DNA of 64,000 nt from Bacteroidota bacterium (GCA_018267385.1 JAFDYN010000010.1:62001-126000), one strand, 5' to 3'; counted from the first letter of the stretch, positions 54,416 through 63,376 are shown. Made by a program: numbers and translations. The notes: generated by a model not told the origin, from the letters alone.

Positions 54416-54525
54416 GATCTGAAGATTGTGTTACAAAACGCTACCTCTAAGGTAATATTATCCCGTCACAAGGATATTTACGAATAGTTGATAGGGATCA
54501 GTTTTAACAATCTTATAGAGAGCTT

Positions 54526-55044
54526 CTATTGATCGAAACCATTCTCATAGCCCGCTATCTTGATCTCACGGATGGAGTTTTCTACCTTTTCCCGCAGCTG
54601 ATCTTTGAATGTCACGAGTTTGGCGGCTATAGCTTTATCTGATGTACCGAGTATTTGTGCGGCGAGTATACCTGCATTCTTCGCACCGTTCAGCGCTACA
54701 GTAGCTACCGGCACTCCGGATGGCATCTGGAGGATGGATAGCACTGAGTCCCATCCGTCTATAGAGTTGCTGGATTTGATTGGCACCCCTATCACCGGCA
54801 GTGTGGTAAAAGAAGCTACCATGCCCGGCAGGTGTGCTGCACCACCGGCTCCGGCTATGATCACTTTGATACCACGCTCGGCGGCGGTGGTCGCGTAGTC
54901 ACGCATACGGTCTGGTGTGCGGTGAGCACTGACTATGGTCAGTTCAAATGGAGCGCCGAGTTCTCTCAGTACTTCGGCGGCCTCGTTCATCACCTTCAGG
55001 TCGCTCTCGCTGCCCATGATGATGCCTATCTGTGGAGATGCCAT
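54526..55044 (-). CDS. purE: N5-carboxyaminoimidazole ribonucleotide mutase
   Basis: Rearranges N5-CAIR to CAIR in purine synthesis. The class I PurE signature is complete: [22 protein letters not shown] with the catalytic His, and [21 protein letters not shown] and [23 protein letters not shown] in part. 172 residues. The partner purK is nearby at 55823-56956 on the same strand but separated by a LysM gene on the other strand, so the two are not one operon. Confidence 0.96.
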   Translation of the reverse strand: MASPQIGIIMGSESDLKVMNEAAEVLRELGAPFELTIVSAHRTPDRMRDYATTAAERGIKVIIAGAGGAAHLPGMVASFTTLPVIGVPIKSSNSIDGWDSVLSILQMPSGVPVATVALNGAKNAGILAAQILGTSDKAIAAKLVTFKDQLREKVENSIREIKIAGYENGFDQ

Positions 55045-55067
55045 GTGCGGTAGACGTATTTATGTGA

Positions 55068-55099
55068 TAAAAGTAGCAAGATTTGAAACAATGGCGCAA
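55068..55099 (-). promoter_or_regulatory. Candidate purE promoter
   Basis: On the minus strand, TTG (55097-55099) and TACTTTTA (55068-55075), 21 bp apart. The second box differs from TAnnTTTG at one base. The leader would be about 17 bp. Confidence 0.45.
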
Positions 55100-55133
55100 C
55101 AAAGCCCGTACTAGGCGGTATAACGCATAAAAG

Positions 55134-55817
55134 ATGAAGCAGATATTACTCTTTGCATCATTATTCGCTACGGTGGCAGCTTTTGCCGCCAAAGACGCAG
55201 GTATGGTCAGTCACAAGATACAGTCGCACGAGACGCTGTTTCGCATATCTCTGATGTACAATAGCACTGTAAGCGATATAGAAAAGGCCAATCCCGGTGT
55301 AGATGCCAGGCGCATCCACGAGGGCGCAGTGATCAAAGTGCCAAGGAATACCAAGATGCGCGACCCTGAGTTTGTAGCGTCTTTCCTCAACAGCAATCAT
55401 TATAATGAGGCACCAGTAGAGCAGGTAGCATCGAGGATTACTACTACTACAGAAAAGTCACAACCGGCAGAGCGGCCAAGACAAGTCTCTATGCCCGTAG
55501 CCAAGCTTAACAAACCTGCTGTAAATGAGGAGCAACCAACTATGACAGTAAAAGCTGCTGAACCAAAATCAGCCATAGAGCAGCAGCCTGTAGCCGAGAA
55601 GACAGAGACAAAACCTGTGGCATCGGCTAATTTCTCAGGAGATGAAAATCCATTCATTACCCCGTCAGATCCTAAACCTAATGTAGCAGTAGAAGGCGAA
55701 CAAGTAAAGGCAAATGAGGCTGCGGCAAGAGAGGAGACAGAAGACGAAAACCCTTTTGTGACACCGAAGGGAAAGGCAGATGACAATGATGCCGGAAAAA
55801 CTTCTTCTAACGAATAA
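55134..55817 (+). CDS. LysM-domain secreted protein
   Basis: A 227-residue exported protein. The signal peptide (residues 1-18, ending AAFAA) leads to one LysM domain (about 26-71: HKIQSHETLFRISLMYNSTVSDIEKANPG in part) that should bind peptidoglycan. The rest is a low-complexity, Glu/Lys/Pro/Thr-rich, probably disordered tail in which DENPFITP and DENPFVTP recur (about 172 and 204). No catalytic domain. It splits purE from purK on the opposite strand. Confidence 0.85.
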   Translation: MKQILLFASLFATVAAFAAKDAGMVSHKIQSHETLFRISLMYNSTVSDIEKANPGVDARRIHEGAVIKVPRNTKMRDPEFVASFLNSNHYNEAPVEQVASRITTTTEKSQPAERPRQVSMPVAKLNKPAVNEEQPTMTVKAAEPKSAIEQQPVAEKTETKPVASANFSGDENPFITPSDPKPNVAVEGEQVKANEAAAREETEDENPFVTPKGKADDNDAGKTSSNE

Positions 55818-55822
55818 TTACT

Positions 55823-56956
55823 TTACTCATAGCTCACCACTTTGAGCAAAGACTTTAATGACCTGGCTTTTGCGAGCAGGTCATTTTTGTTTTCGCCCAG
55901 TATGGTCACATGGCCCATCTTGCGGCCTGGCTTTGTCTCATGCTTGCCATAGAGATGGATATACACGCCTTTGATCTGCAGCGCCTCGTCCAAGCCCTGA
56001 TATCTGACCGGGCCGGAGTGGCCTTCTTCGCCTATCAGGTTTAGCATGAGTGATGGCAGGATGGTGCCGGTGCTGCCCAGAGGGAGCTGCTGCAGCACAC
56101 GCATCTGCATATCATACTGCGAGCTATAATTGCCCTCTATGCTCTGATGACCGCTATTGTGCGCGCGAGGAGCTGTCTCATTTACGAGTACATTACCAGC
56201 CTTGTCTATGAACATTTCCACCGCAAACACACCCTCCGATCCCAGCGCATCTATCACTTGCTTAGCCACTCGCTGTACCTCTGCTGTCTGCGCTGCGGAG
56301 ATATCAGCAGGAGAGACCAGCATATCTACGAGGTTATACTTTGGGTCAAAGACCATCTCTACAGGTGGATATACAGCTATACTACCTTTGCGGTCCCGAG
56401 CTACCATCACAGCTATCTCCTTATCTATGTCTACTAGTTTCTCTAGTACAGATGGTTCTTTGAATGCCTTATCCATGTCTGCCGCAGACTTCAATATACT
56501 TACACCTTTGCCATCGTAGCCCCCGGTACGTAGTTTATGCGCAGCAGGCAGATACTCTGTTTTCAGCTTTGCGTCTTCCTCATTTTCCGTCAGGATAAAA
56601 TCTGACGTAGGGATACCATGATCTACATAAAATTGCTTTTGCAATCCTTTATCCTTGATCGTTTGCAGTACAGCAGGTTTGGGTACGACCCTCACGCCCT
56701 CGGCTTCCAGCTTGAAGAGTGCATCTACATTCACATTCTCTATTTCTATGGTGAGCACATCTACCTTTTTGCCAAAGGTATAAACGGTGTCAAAGTCTCT
56801 GATATCACCCTCTACAAAGTGATGGCATAATGAAGACGCAGGAGGATTATTGCCGCTCTCCAGCACATAAGTTTCTACGTGATAGTTGGCTGCTGACTGT
56901 AGCAGCATCCTGCCTAGCTGCCCCCCGCCGAGGATACCGATTTTGAGTGGTTTCAA
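55823..56956 (-). CDS. purK: 5-(carboxyamino)imidazole ribonucleotide synthase
   Basis: Makes N5-CAIR from AIR, bicarbonate and ATP. The ATP-grasp enzyme begins KIGILGGGQLGRMLLQSAA, with TIEIENV, TGGYDGKGV (the ATP-binding loop), FAVEMFID, NETAPRAHNSGHQSIEG and LGSTGTILPSLMLNLIGE. 377 residues, usual length. Supplies the substrate of PurE, encoded about 0.8 kb away. It converges with the LysM gene. Confidence 0.96.
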   Translation of the reverse strand: MKPLKIGILGGGQLGRMLLQSAANYHVETYVLESGNNPPASSLCHHFVEGDIRDFDTVYTFGKKVDVLTIEIENVNVDALFKLEAEGVRVVPKPAVLQTIKDKGLQKQFYVDHGIPTSDFILTENEEDAKLKTEYLPAAHKLRTGGYDGKGVSILKSAADMDKAFKEPSVLEKLVDIDKEIAVMVARDRKGSIAVYPPVEMVFDPKYNLVDMLVSPADISAAQTAEVQRVAKQVIDALGSEGVFAVEMFIDKAGNVLVNETAPRAHNSGHQSIEGNYSSQYDMQMRVLQQLPLGSTGTILPSLMLNLIGEEGHSGPVRYQGLDEALQIKGVYIHLYGKHETKPGRKMGHVTILGENKNDLLAKARSLKSLLKVVSYE

Positions 56957-56971
56957 GTGAGTTGTAAGTAT

Positions 56972-57067
56972 TAGTAGTTAGTGTTTAGAAAATGCAAAAT
57001 CCAAGTAGACTCAAAGTTATCATTGTTGGTTTTTCAGTAGCTGTATTTAGTCAAATACTAACTACTA
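56972..57067. repeat. Inverted-repeat intergenic element before purK
   Basis: Perfect 11-base arms (TAGTAGTTAGT at 56972-56982, ACTAACTACTA at 57057-57067) around 74 bases. The arm core recurs at 12719-12752. It fills the coaE-purK spacer. It could be a small dispersed REP-like element. Confidence 0.6.
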
Positions 57068-57073
57068 AATACG

Positions 57074-57670
57074 TTAATTGATATTCGTCAGATCCAGATG
57101 GATCTTAGTCACCTGTGGCACCAGCTCCATGATCGTATCATTGTAAATAATGTAGTCTGCGTATTTCACCTTCTGCTCCTCCGGCATCTGGGCTTTGATA
57201 CGCGCTACTACCTGCTCCCGGGTAGCCTGGTCACGCTCCATCACGCGCTTGATGCGGTCCTCCTCAGGGGCAGATACCACGATCAGCTTATCCAGTGTCA
57301 GGTAGGAGCCTGTCTCTACCAGCAGGGCCGCTTCTTTCAGCGTGTAGGGATATCCTTTCTTAGCCAGCACTTCATTCCAGGACTGATTGTCTTTAAATAC
57401 TGCCGGGTGCACCAGACTATTCAGTTTGACCAGCAGCTCTTCATTGTTAAACACGATCTCGGCCAGCTTCTTGCGCTGCAGTTTACCCTCTGCATCATAC
57501 ACATCATCACCAAACTCTTTGCGGATATCGGCTACGAGCTGTTTATCGTCTTCCATTAGCTCTTTGGCGCGCTGGTCCGCATAGTAGACGGGTACCCCCA
57601 GCCTCTCAAATATCTGGCAGACCGTCGTCTTGCCGCTGCCTATCCCTCCCGTGATACCTACTTTCAGCAT
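57074..57670 (-). CDS. coaE: Dephospho-CoA kinase
   Basis: The last step of coenzyme A synthesis. P-loop GITGGIGSGKTTV (about 6-18), the substrate-lid DQRAKELM and the HPAVF motif near residue 88 are conserved. The later ATREQVVARI block (about 153) and YADYIIYND (about 175) are also typical. 198 residues, normal. It lies downstream of the DegP-like gene with a terminator between, so it is a separate unit. Confidence 0.95.
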   Translation of the reverse strand: MLKVGITGGIGSGKTTVCQIFERLGVPVYYADQRAKELMEDDKQLVADIRKEFGDDVYDAEGKLQRKKLAEIVFNNEELLVKLNSLVHPAVFKDNQSWNEVLAKKGYPYTLKEAALLVETGSYLTLDKLIVVSAPEEDRIKRVMERDQATREQVVARIKAQMPEEQKVKYADYIIYNDTIMELVPQVTKIHLDLTNIN

Positions 57671-57696
57671 GATGGCGCAAATCTATACCAAAAAAC

Positions 57697-57725
57697 AAAA
57701 CCCTCAGCACTGTGCCGAGGGTTTT
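57697..57725 (-). terminator. Terminator of the DegP/HtrA-like gene
   Basis: An imperfect stem (AAAACCCTCAGCAC / GTGCCGAGGGTTTT) with one mismatch. On the minus strand the T-rich GGGTTTTGTTTTTT follows. It lies between the protease and coaE. Confidence 0.85.
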
Positions 57726-57750
57726 GATCTATAAACAGAAATTCTTGCTC

Positions 57751-59253
57751 TTACATACGGAAAGCATACAGGTAGCTCTCCTGCTTATTAGGGTAGACGC
57801 CCTCTATCAGCACCTTGCCGGATTTCTCCTTCATGATATTGAGGAAGTCCTGCACACTGCCCACCGGCTGGTCATCTATCTGCGTGATCACAAAGCCCTT
57901 GTGCATATTGGTCAGGTCAGATAGCTTGCCATCCTTCAGGTCAGTCACACGTACCCCGCTGGATATACCGAGCTGCGCCTTTTCCTGATTAGAGAGATTG
58001 CTCACCGATACGCCGAGCTGCTCCAGTATATCGCTGGTATTGTCTACTGTGGCTACGGTATTATACTTATTCTTGAGCTGCACAGAGGTGGTCTGTATCT
58101 TGCCATCGCGCAGGTACTCTACTGAGATCTTATCGCCGGGGCGGTACTTGGCTACCTGCTCTTGCAGCTCGGGTGAGCTGGCTACCGGAAATCCGTTGAT
58201 CTTCAGGATCACATCTTTGCTCTTCAGGCCACCGGCCTCGCCGGCAGAACCCTTGTTGACACCATCTACATAGACACCCTGCGGTCCATCCATGCCGAGG
58301 TTCTTGGCAGTCTCATCATCCAGCGTGCGGATAGTCACACCCAGGAAGCCGCGCTGCGCCGTACCAAACTTCTCCAGGTCATAGATCACTTTGTGTACGA
58401 TATTGGCAGGCACTGCAAAGGAATAACCCGCGTAGCTGCCGGTAGGAGAGGCAATGGCCGTATTGATACCCACCAGCTGGCCATTAGCATTGACCAGTGC
58501 ACCGCCGCTATTGCCCGGATTCACCGCCGCGTCTGTCTGGATAAATGACTCGATAGCAGTATTGGCGCGTGCATCTCCACCATCGCCCATCATATTCAGG
58601 TTGCGGCCCTTGGCGCTCACGATACCTGCGGTCACGGTAGAGGCCAGGTTAAATGGATTACCTACCGCCAGCACCCATTCGCCCACCAGGACCGAGTCAG
58701 AGTTAGCAAACTGTATCGCAGGCAGATTGTCGCCTTCTATCTTCAGTAGTGCGATGTCTGTATCGGGGTCGCGGCCTACTATCTTGGCTTTATATGACTT
58801 GTTATTTTGCAACACGACCTGCACATTGGTGGCATTTTCTACCACGTGGTTATTGGTCACGATGTAGCCGTCATTGGATACGATCACACCTGAGCCGGTA
58901 GCCATCTGCTCGCGCGGCGCACGCTGGTAGGGGTTAGGACCCTGGAAGAACTGGAAAAAGTCATCTCCGAAGAGATCCTGAGGCCTGCCGCCGCGCATCG
59001 CTACGGGCTCAGCCTTGAAAGTAGATTTGACGTGCACCACGCATGGCGTAGATGCCGCCGCCGCATAGCGGAAATCGATCGGCTGGGATGAACTGGTATT
59101 CATCATGGCAGCCATAGCAGTACGGTGTACCGGGATATTATTGTCAATGTAAGTGATGCGCTCAGGGGCAAGGTAATGCTGATAAGCCATCACAGAGCCC
59201 AGGGCACATACCACAGAGGCTACTACGGTGAAAAATGATCTTTTGAAATTCAT
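57751..59253 (-). CDS. DegP/HtrA-type periplasmic serine protease
   Basis: Envelope quality-control protease of the Do family. An N-terminal membrane or signal segment (about 5-23) precedes a trypsin-like domain with His 136 (TNNHVVEN), Asp 166 (DPDTDIALLKI) and Ser 249 (NPGNSGGAL). Two PDZ domains follow (about 300-390, 420-490), the first containing RGFLGVTIRTLD and GGLKSKDVILKINGFPV. The 500-residue length is usual for the family. It should refold or degrade damaged periplasmic proteins. Its own terminator follows. Confidence 0.94.
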   Translation of the reverse strand: MNFKRSFFTVVASVVCALGSVMAYQHYLAPERITYIDNNIPVHRTAMAAMMNTSSSQPIDFRYAAAASTPCVVHVKSTFKAEPVAMRGGRPQDLFGDDFFQFFQGPNPYQRAPREQMATGSGVIVSNDGYIVTNNHVVENATNVQVVLQNNKSYKAKIVGRDPDTDIALLKIEGDNLPAIQFANSDSVLVGEWVLAVGNPFNLASTVTAGIVSAKGRNLNMMGDGGDARANTAIESFIQTDAAVNPGNSGGALVNANGQLVGINTAIASPTGSYAGYSFAVPANIVHKVIYDLEKFGTAQRGFLGVTIRTLDDETAKNLGMDGPQGVYVDGVNKGSAGEAGGLKSKDVILKINGFPVASSPELQEQVAKYRPGDKISVEYLRDGKIQTTSVQLKNKYNTVATVDNTSDILEQLGVSVSNLSNQEKAQLGISSGVRVTDLKDGKLSDLTNMHKGFVITQIDDQPVGSVQDFLNIMKEKSGKVLIEGVYPNKQESYLYAFRM

Positions 59254-59407
59254 GGCTAGTCTGTTTTGTTGTTTTCTTGTTGAACGATCTCAAACACAAA
59301 ATTATTTCAGCCGGATGAGGAAATCAAGGTTTCGCTACCCCTGCTTAACGCTGTTTAACAGCCACATTTTAAGGAACGTTAAAACCCGCAATGTGTTGTA
59401 AGAATAA

Positions 59408-59426
59408 AACGGGATACCTACCCGTT
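59408..59426 (-). terminator. Weak terminator candidate after dnaG
   Basis: A 6-bp stem (AACGGG/CCCGTT) with a 7-base loop. Read on the minus strand it is followed by TTTTATT. It lies 26 bp after the dnaG stop. The stem is short. Confidence 0.5.
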
Positions 59427-59451
59427 AGTAACAAAAAATATGCTTGAGAGT

Positions 59452-61401
59452 TTACTTACGCTTGTATACCACTATGCCGGTAGCCTTGGCAAACTCCTTC
59501 TTTTGATCAGACAGTACCTTGTAGAGCTGTATCAGCTCATCTATCTGCTCCGGGGTCTCAGCCGTGCGCATGCGCTCCTCTACCTCGTAGAGTGTAGCCA
59601 GGTTTTTCATCTGCTTCATACGCATGGTAGATGAGATGATATCCTGTATATAGATTGCCTTCTTATCAGGCACGATCACCTCATACTTCTCCCACCAGCC
59701 CGGGCTGAGCTGGTCCTGCGCAGAGGCAGTGACCAGGTCTATGGCCAGCCTGCTGATCTCCGGGTCGGTATGCTGTGTGTAGAAGGTCTCAGGGTGGATG
59801 CGCCCTGCGTCATACTCAGACCGTATATAGTCGTAGGCAAATTTATACTTAGACTCAAACAGGATACCCTCCAGCGTATCAAAGATAAACTGCGTAGCAG
59901 TCTCCGGCTCTCCGCCATCTACGGGTACCTCCCAGGTGCCGTACTCCATCAGAGCGCGTACGATGTCGCGCTCTATCGGCTCCGGATTGTGTGTAGAGGC
60001 CAGGAGCTGCTCCTGGTGTACCTCTGCGCTGGCAGCTATGTCCTGTATCTCTATGTGCGGGGCTACATCTTCTTTGGTCTTTTCTTTGGCGCGGGAGTTG
60101 CGCATCTTATTGACCTCGGCTACCAGTATCTGCTCAGACATCTGCATGCTGTGCGCACACTGCTGTATGTATACCGAGCGCTGTATCATATCCGGTATGC
60201 GGGATATAGACTGCACGATATCGCGGATCATATCCGCCTTCTTCACAGGATCATTCTTGGCCTCGGTGGCGTATAGATCTGTTTTAAAGAGTATGAGGTC
60301 CTTCTTATTCTCCCTTACAAATTCACCAAATGCCGTAGCGCCTACTCTGCGCACATAGCTGTCAGGGTCCTCCTGGTCCGGCAGGATCAAGATGCGCACG
60401 TTCATGCCCTCCTCCAGCACCATGTCGGTACCGCGCAGCGCCGCCTTGATACCCGCAGCGTCACCATCATAGAGGATCGTCACATTATGCGTAAAGCGCT
60501 TGATGAGGCGTATCTGGTCGGTAGTGAGGGCCGTGCCGCTGCTGGCTACCACGTTGTCTATACCTGCCTGCACGAGTGATATCACGTCTGTATAGCCCTC
60601 TACCAGCAGGCACTCATCCTGCTTGCGTATATCGCCTTTGGCCTGGTAGATGCCGTAGAGGATCTTGCTCTTGACATAGACTTCACTCTCACCTGTATTC
60701 ACATACTTAGGTGACTTTTCATCCTTCACCATGATACGCCCGCCAAAGGCGATCACTTTACCTACCAGGTTATGCACGGGAAACATCACCCTATTACGGA
60801 AGAAATCATATTTCGATCCTTCCTTGGGCGAGGTGAGACCCGCTTTTTTCAGTATGTCTAGCTGATACCCAGCCTTTAGCGCTGTCTCTGTAAACTCAGT
60901 ACCGCTCTCAGGTGCAAAACCCAGTTGAAATTTCTCTATCGTCTGTGTGCTGAAACCACGCTCTTTGAAATAGGAAAGGCCTACCGCTCCCTTCTCATTG
61001 TGCAGCAGATACTCTGTGAAAAACCGTTGCCCGTAGGCATTGGCTATCAGCACACTCTCCGTCAGTGATTGCTTTTCGTCTTCTTCTTTTTTCTGCTCCT
61101 CGCTGCGGTACTCCTCTACTACCTCGATGTTATATTTCTTAGCCAGGTATTTCAGCGCCTCTACATAGGTCATCTGCTGGCTCTCCATGAGGAATGTCAC
61201 TGAGTTGCCCGCCTTGCCACAGCCAAAACACTTGTAGATGCCCCTCGATACGGAAACATTAAAAGACGGTGTCTTTTCATTGTGGAACGGGCAATTGCCG
61301 ATCAGGCTGGAGCCGCGCTTCTTCAGGGTCACAAACTCCCCCACGACCTCGTCTATACGGGCCTCCTCCATGATGCGCGCTATGGTAAACTTTGGGATCA
61401 C
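59452..61401 (-). CDS. dnaG: DNA primase
   Basis: Lays RNA primers at the replication fork. The N-terminal CHC2 zinc finger (about 39-67: CPFHNEKTPSF and YKCFGCGKAGNS) is intact. The TOPRIM core (about 260-345) has VEGYTDVISL with its Glu and DGDAAGIKAALRG with its Asp pair. A helicase-interacting C-terminal part (about 430-649) follows. 649 residues, typical. rpsU and rpoD, its partners in the E. coli macromolecular operon, are not adjacent. Confidence 0.97.
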   Translation of the reverse strand: MIPKFTIARIMEEARIDEVVGEFVTLKKRGSSLIGNCPFHNEKTPSFNVSVSRGIYKCFGCGKAGNSVTFLMESQQMTYVEALKYLAKKYNIEVVEEYRSEEQKKEEDEKQSLTESVLIANAYGQRFFTEYLLHNEKGAVGLSYFKERGFSTQTIEKFQLGFAPESGTEFTETALKAGYQLDILKKAGLTSPKEGSKYDFFRNRVMFPVHNLVGKVIAFGGRIMVKDEKSPKYVNTGESEVYVKSKILYGIYQAKGDIRKQDECLLVEGYTDVISLVQAGIDNVVASSGTALTTDQIRLIKRFTHNVTILYDGDAAGIKAALRGTDMVLEEGMNVRILILPDQEDPDSYVRRVGATAFGEFVRENKKDLILFKTDLYATEAKNDPVKKADMIRDIVQSISRIPDMIQRSVYIQQCAHSMQMSEQILVAEVNKMRNSRAKEKTKEDVAPHIEIQDIAASAEVHQEQLLASTHNPEPIERDIVRALMEYGTWEVPVDGGEPETATQFIFDTLEGILFESKYKFAYDYIRSEYDAGRIHPETFYTQHTDPEISRLAIDLVTASAQDQLSPGWWEKYEVIVPDKKAIYIQDIISSTMRMKQMKNLATLYEVEERMRTAETPEQIDELIQLYKVLSDQKKEFAKATGIVVYKRK

Positions 61402-61578
61402 CTTTGACCGGATTTGGGATGCCGAAGGTAATGAAAATCTGCCACCCGCATGGCTATGGCCGGGGAGGCTGATGGCATATTGGCCAACAGGGTTTTTTAC
61501 TTGTTTTAACAGTAAAGAAATGCCATTTCAGACGTCAGATACGTTAGAGATATAGAAGATATCTGATAGCACGTTTCG

Positions 61579-61640
61579 TAGTTTTGTTTATAGGTTTGGG
61601 TTTGGGCCCTCCCGCCGTAACGGGAGGGCCTTTCTTTTTT
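61579..61640 (+). ncRNA. Candidate short untranslated transcript (promoter box plus terminator)
   Basis: TAGTTTTG (61579-61586), an exact TAnnTTTG box, is followed by the strong hairpin at 61605-61630 and its T-run. No plus-strand gene lies upstream or downstream within range, since dnaG and the next gene are both on the minus strand. If the box is active it would give a transcript of only about 45-50 bases. No good TTG box was found at the usual distance, so this is weak. The 291-bp spacer 61402-61692 holds no gene that I can support. Confidence 0.25.
61605..61640 (+). terminator. Plus-strand terminator with no plus-strand gene
   Basis: A perfect 10-bp GC-rich stem (GGCCCTCCCG/CGGGAGGGCC) with a 6-base loop, then TTTCTTTTTT. 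Its T-run is on the plus strand, but both neighbouring genes are on the minus strand. Confidence 0.85.
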
Positions 61641-61642
61641 GC

Positions 61643-61673
61643 AAAAAAACCGGCAGGTATCTCTCCGGCCGGT
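61643..61673 (-). terminator. Terminator of the 63550-61693 gene group
   Basis: Stem ACCGGC/GCCGGT (61649-61654 and 61668-61673) with a 13-base loop. On the minus strand it is followed by a T-run (A-run at 61643-61649). It lies 20 bp after the stop at 61693. Confidence 0.8.
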
Positions 61674-61692
61674 TGCTTGCTATTATAAATGT

Positions 61693-61944
61693 TCACAACT
61701 TCTCGTCTTGTACTTTTTCCTTGAGATCCTCTGTAGCCTGCTCATGATCTGAGGCATACCTTTTCATGATATCCAGTAGATTGTTATAGTAGTCGGTCAG
61801 TATCCTGGCATTGATCTCAGGGTGCTCTTTATCCGGGTTGGTCACCGGCATCTCGCCTATGTACTTACTCATTTCAGGGTATTTCTCCCTGATCTCCAGC
61901 GTGAGGCGTGATATCGCTTCTGTCATTTCTTTTTCGGTCAGCAT
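61693..61944 (-). CDS. Small helical protein of unknown function
   Basis: An 83-residue, charged and mostly helical protein (MLTEKEMTEAISRLTLEIRE, and later NARILTDYYNNLLDIMKRY). The ATG at 61944 is preceded by CAGGAA, a good ribosome site, whereas the longer frame to 62010 overlaps the next gene. I do not recognise a family. It ends the group that begins with the lipoprotein at 63550. Confidence 0.65.
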   Translation of the reverse strand: MLTEKEMTEAISRLTLEIREKYPEMSKYIGEMPVTNPDKEHPEINARILTDYYNNLLDIMKRYASDHEQATEDLKEKVQDEKL

Positions 61945-61975
61945 GATTTCCTGTTTTATATGGTGATGAATGATG

Positions 61976-63352
61976 CTATCTCGGTCCGTGGCCCGGGCCA
62001 CCTCCACCATGATTCATGGGAGGTGCCTGCATCGGCTGCCTCATGGGCTGCGGTGGTGGTGCCTGATGCATCGGCTCTTGCCTCATAGGCTGCGATGGAG
62101 GCACAGCACGGGGCTGCTCCATACGTGGCTGTGGCGCAGGTGCTTGTCGTGGCTGCTCCATGCGTGGCTGAGGGATAGGTGCCTGGCGTATCGGCTCTGA
62201 CTGCCTGGGCATAGGGGCCTGCCTGATAGGCTCAGCCTGATGGGGCATCGGTGCCTGACGGATAGGCTCGGTGCGCTGCGGCATGCTATGCTGTGCCGGC
62301 TGCTGCCTCATAGGCTGCTGCTGTGGCCTGGATGGCGTGGCAGGACGCTGCGCCGGCTCAGCGCGCGGCGCGGTGAGTGTATGCTGCTGCGGAGCCTGGT
62401 GCTGTGCAGGCTTCGCGTTGTCTCTATTCATTTCTGTAGGTCTGCTGGCCGGCGTAGATTTCCCGTTTACGGGATTTGCCTGCCGGGCCGGGGCCTTGGG
62501 ATTGGCCATAGGCCTGGCCGCAGGCTGGCCTGCACTGCGCTGCTGCACAGGTTTGATATCTTTCATGTCAGCTACTTTGGTAGGTGCAGGTTTTTGTCCG
62601 ACAGGTGCGGCAGTATGCTCTACACGCGGGCGGTAAACTTCTACAGCGTTGCCACTGGCAGTAGTTTTCCCGGCTTTGGGTGCGTCATGTATCGCTACGG
62701 TATTGACAGTCCTGCCGGTAGCGCGCTGCACATCATTGGGTGGTGGCCCGGCGGCATACCTGTCATTGGTAGAGTGATTTATTACGGTATTATTGACAAC
62801 CGTAGTATGGTTGATGATCGTATTATTCTGTGTGCGGTTTACCACATGGTTCACTATGTTAGGCTGCCCAAAGTCGCGCTCGTGCACGAAGCACCAGTGG
62901 TCTGCAGGGATATTATACCCGCCGCTCAGGTACACGTCTACGCCTATACCCGGCGCCATTGGTGCCCACCCCCAGTAGCCGTCTGCATGCCTCCAGGTCA
63001 CCCATGCCGGTCCCCACTCGGTGCCTGGCACCCACATGGCACCATACACGGGGTCTATGTACCAGCGCCCGTAGTGGAAGGGTGCCCAGCCCCAGTCATA
63101 ATCAGAGACCCAGGTCCAGCCATACTCGGTATAGACCCAGTGGCCACCGGTCTCGTATGGCACAAAGCCCGGCCCCGCATTGGGTATCCATACGTAGCCG
63201 TATGTGGGATTATTTACCCAGGTGCCGTATGGACTGAGGTCATCATAAAATACCTGAAAGCTCACTGATACCTGCGCTTTGGCGCGGGTAGGGCAGAGGA
63301 GAGTGGCTCCTGCCACCAGCAGCGTGATCAGGATGGTGCTGATACTTTTCAT
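61976..63352 (-). CDS. DUF6600-type exported protein with Pro/Gln-rich repeats
   Basis: A 458-residue exported protein. The signal peptide (residues 1-26, ending AKAQ) leads to an aromatic domain (about 30-175) of repeating Y-G-x-x-W or W-x-P elements (SPYGTWVNNPTYGYVW, GHWVYTEYGWTWVSDYDWGWAPFHYGRW in part), the DUF6600 pattern. From about residue 185 it is Asn/Thr-rich, then Pro/Gln/Arg/Ala-rich with tandem units around EPIRQAPMP (about 360-400) and a Gly/His end (GGGGPGHGPR). It may coat or bind a surface polymer. It lies 24 bp downstream of a small lipoprotein gene. Confidence 0.82.
   Translation of the reverse strand: MKSISTILITLLVAGATLLCPTRAKAQVSVSFQVFYDDLSPYGTWVNNPTYGYVWIPNAGPGFVPYETGGHWVYTEYGWTWVSDYDWGWAPFHYGRWYIDPVYGAMWVPGTEWGPAWVTWRHADGYWGWAPMAPGIGVDVYLSGGYNIPADHWCFVHERDFGQPNIVNHVVNRTQNNTIINHTTVVNNTVINHSTNDRYAAGPPPNDVQRATGRTVNTVAIHDAPKAGKTTASGNAVEVYRPRVEHTAAPVGQKPAPTKVADMKDIKPVQQRSAGQPAARPMANPKAPARQANPVNGKSTPASRPTEMNRDNAKPAQHQAPQQHTLTAPRAEPAQRPATPSRPQQQPMRQQPAQHSMPQRTEPIRQAPMPHQAEPIRQAPMPRQSEPIRQAPIPQPRMEQPRQAPAPQPRMEQPRAVPPSQPMRQEPMHQAPPPQPMRQPMQAPPMNHGGGGPGHGPR
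62170..62275 (-). repeat. Tandem 11-residue repeats in the DUF6600 protein
   Basis: Three near-perfect units of EPIRQAPMPxQ or EPIRQAPIPQP, followed by two MEQPRQAPAPQPR-like units. They lie in the Pro/Gln-rich tail and are probably prone to copy-number change. Confidence 0.65.
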
Positions 63353-63376
63353 GAGATGGTTGTTTCGTGATTTGGA

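Noticed and set aside
62240-63268. Plus-strand open frame of 342 codons antisense to the DUF6600 gene
   Set aside because: It is rich in Arg, Cys and His, has no ribosome site and mirrors the repetitive, GC-biased codons of the real minus-strand gene, which has a signal peptide and a recognisable domain.
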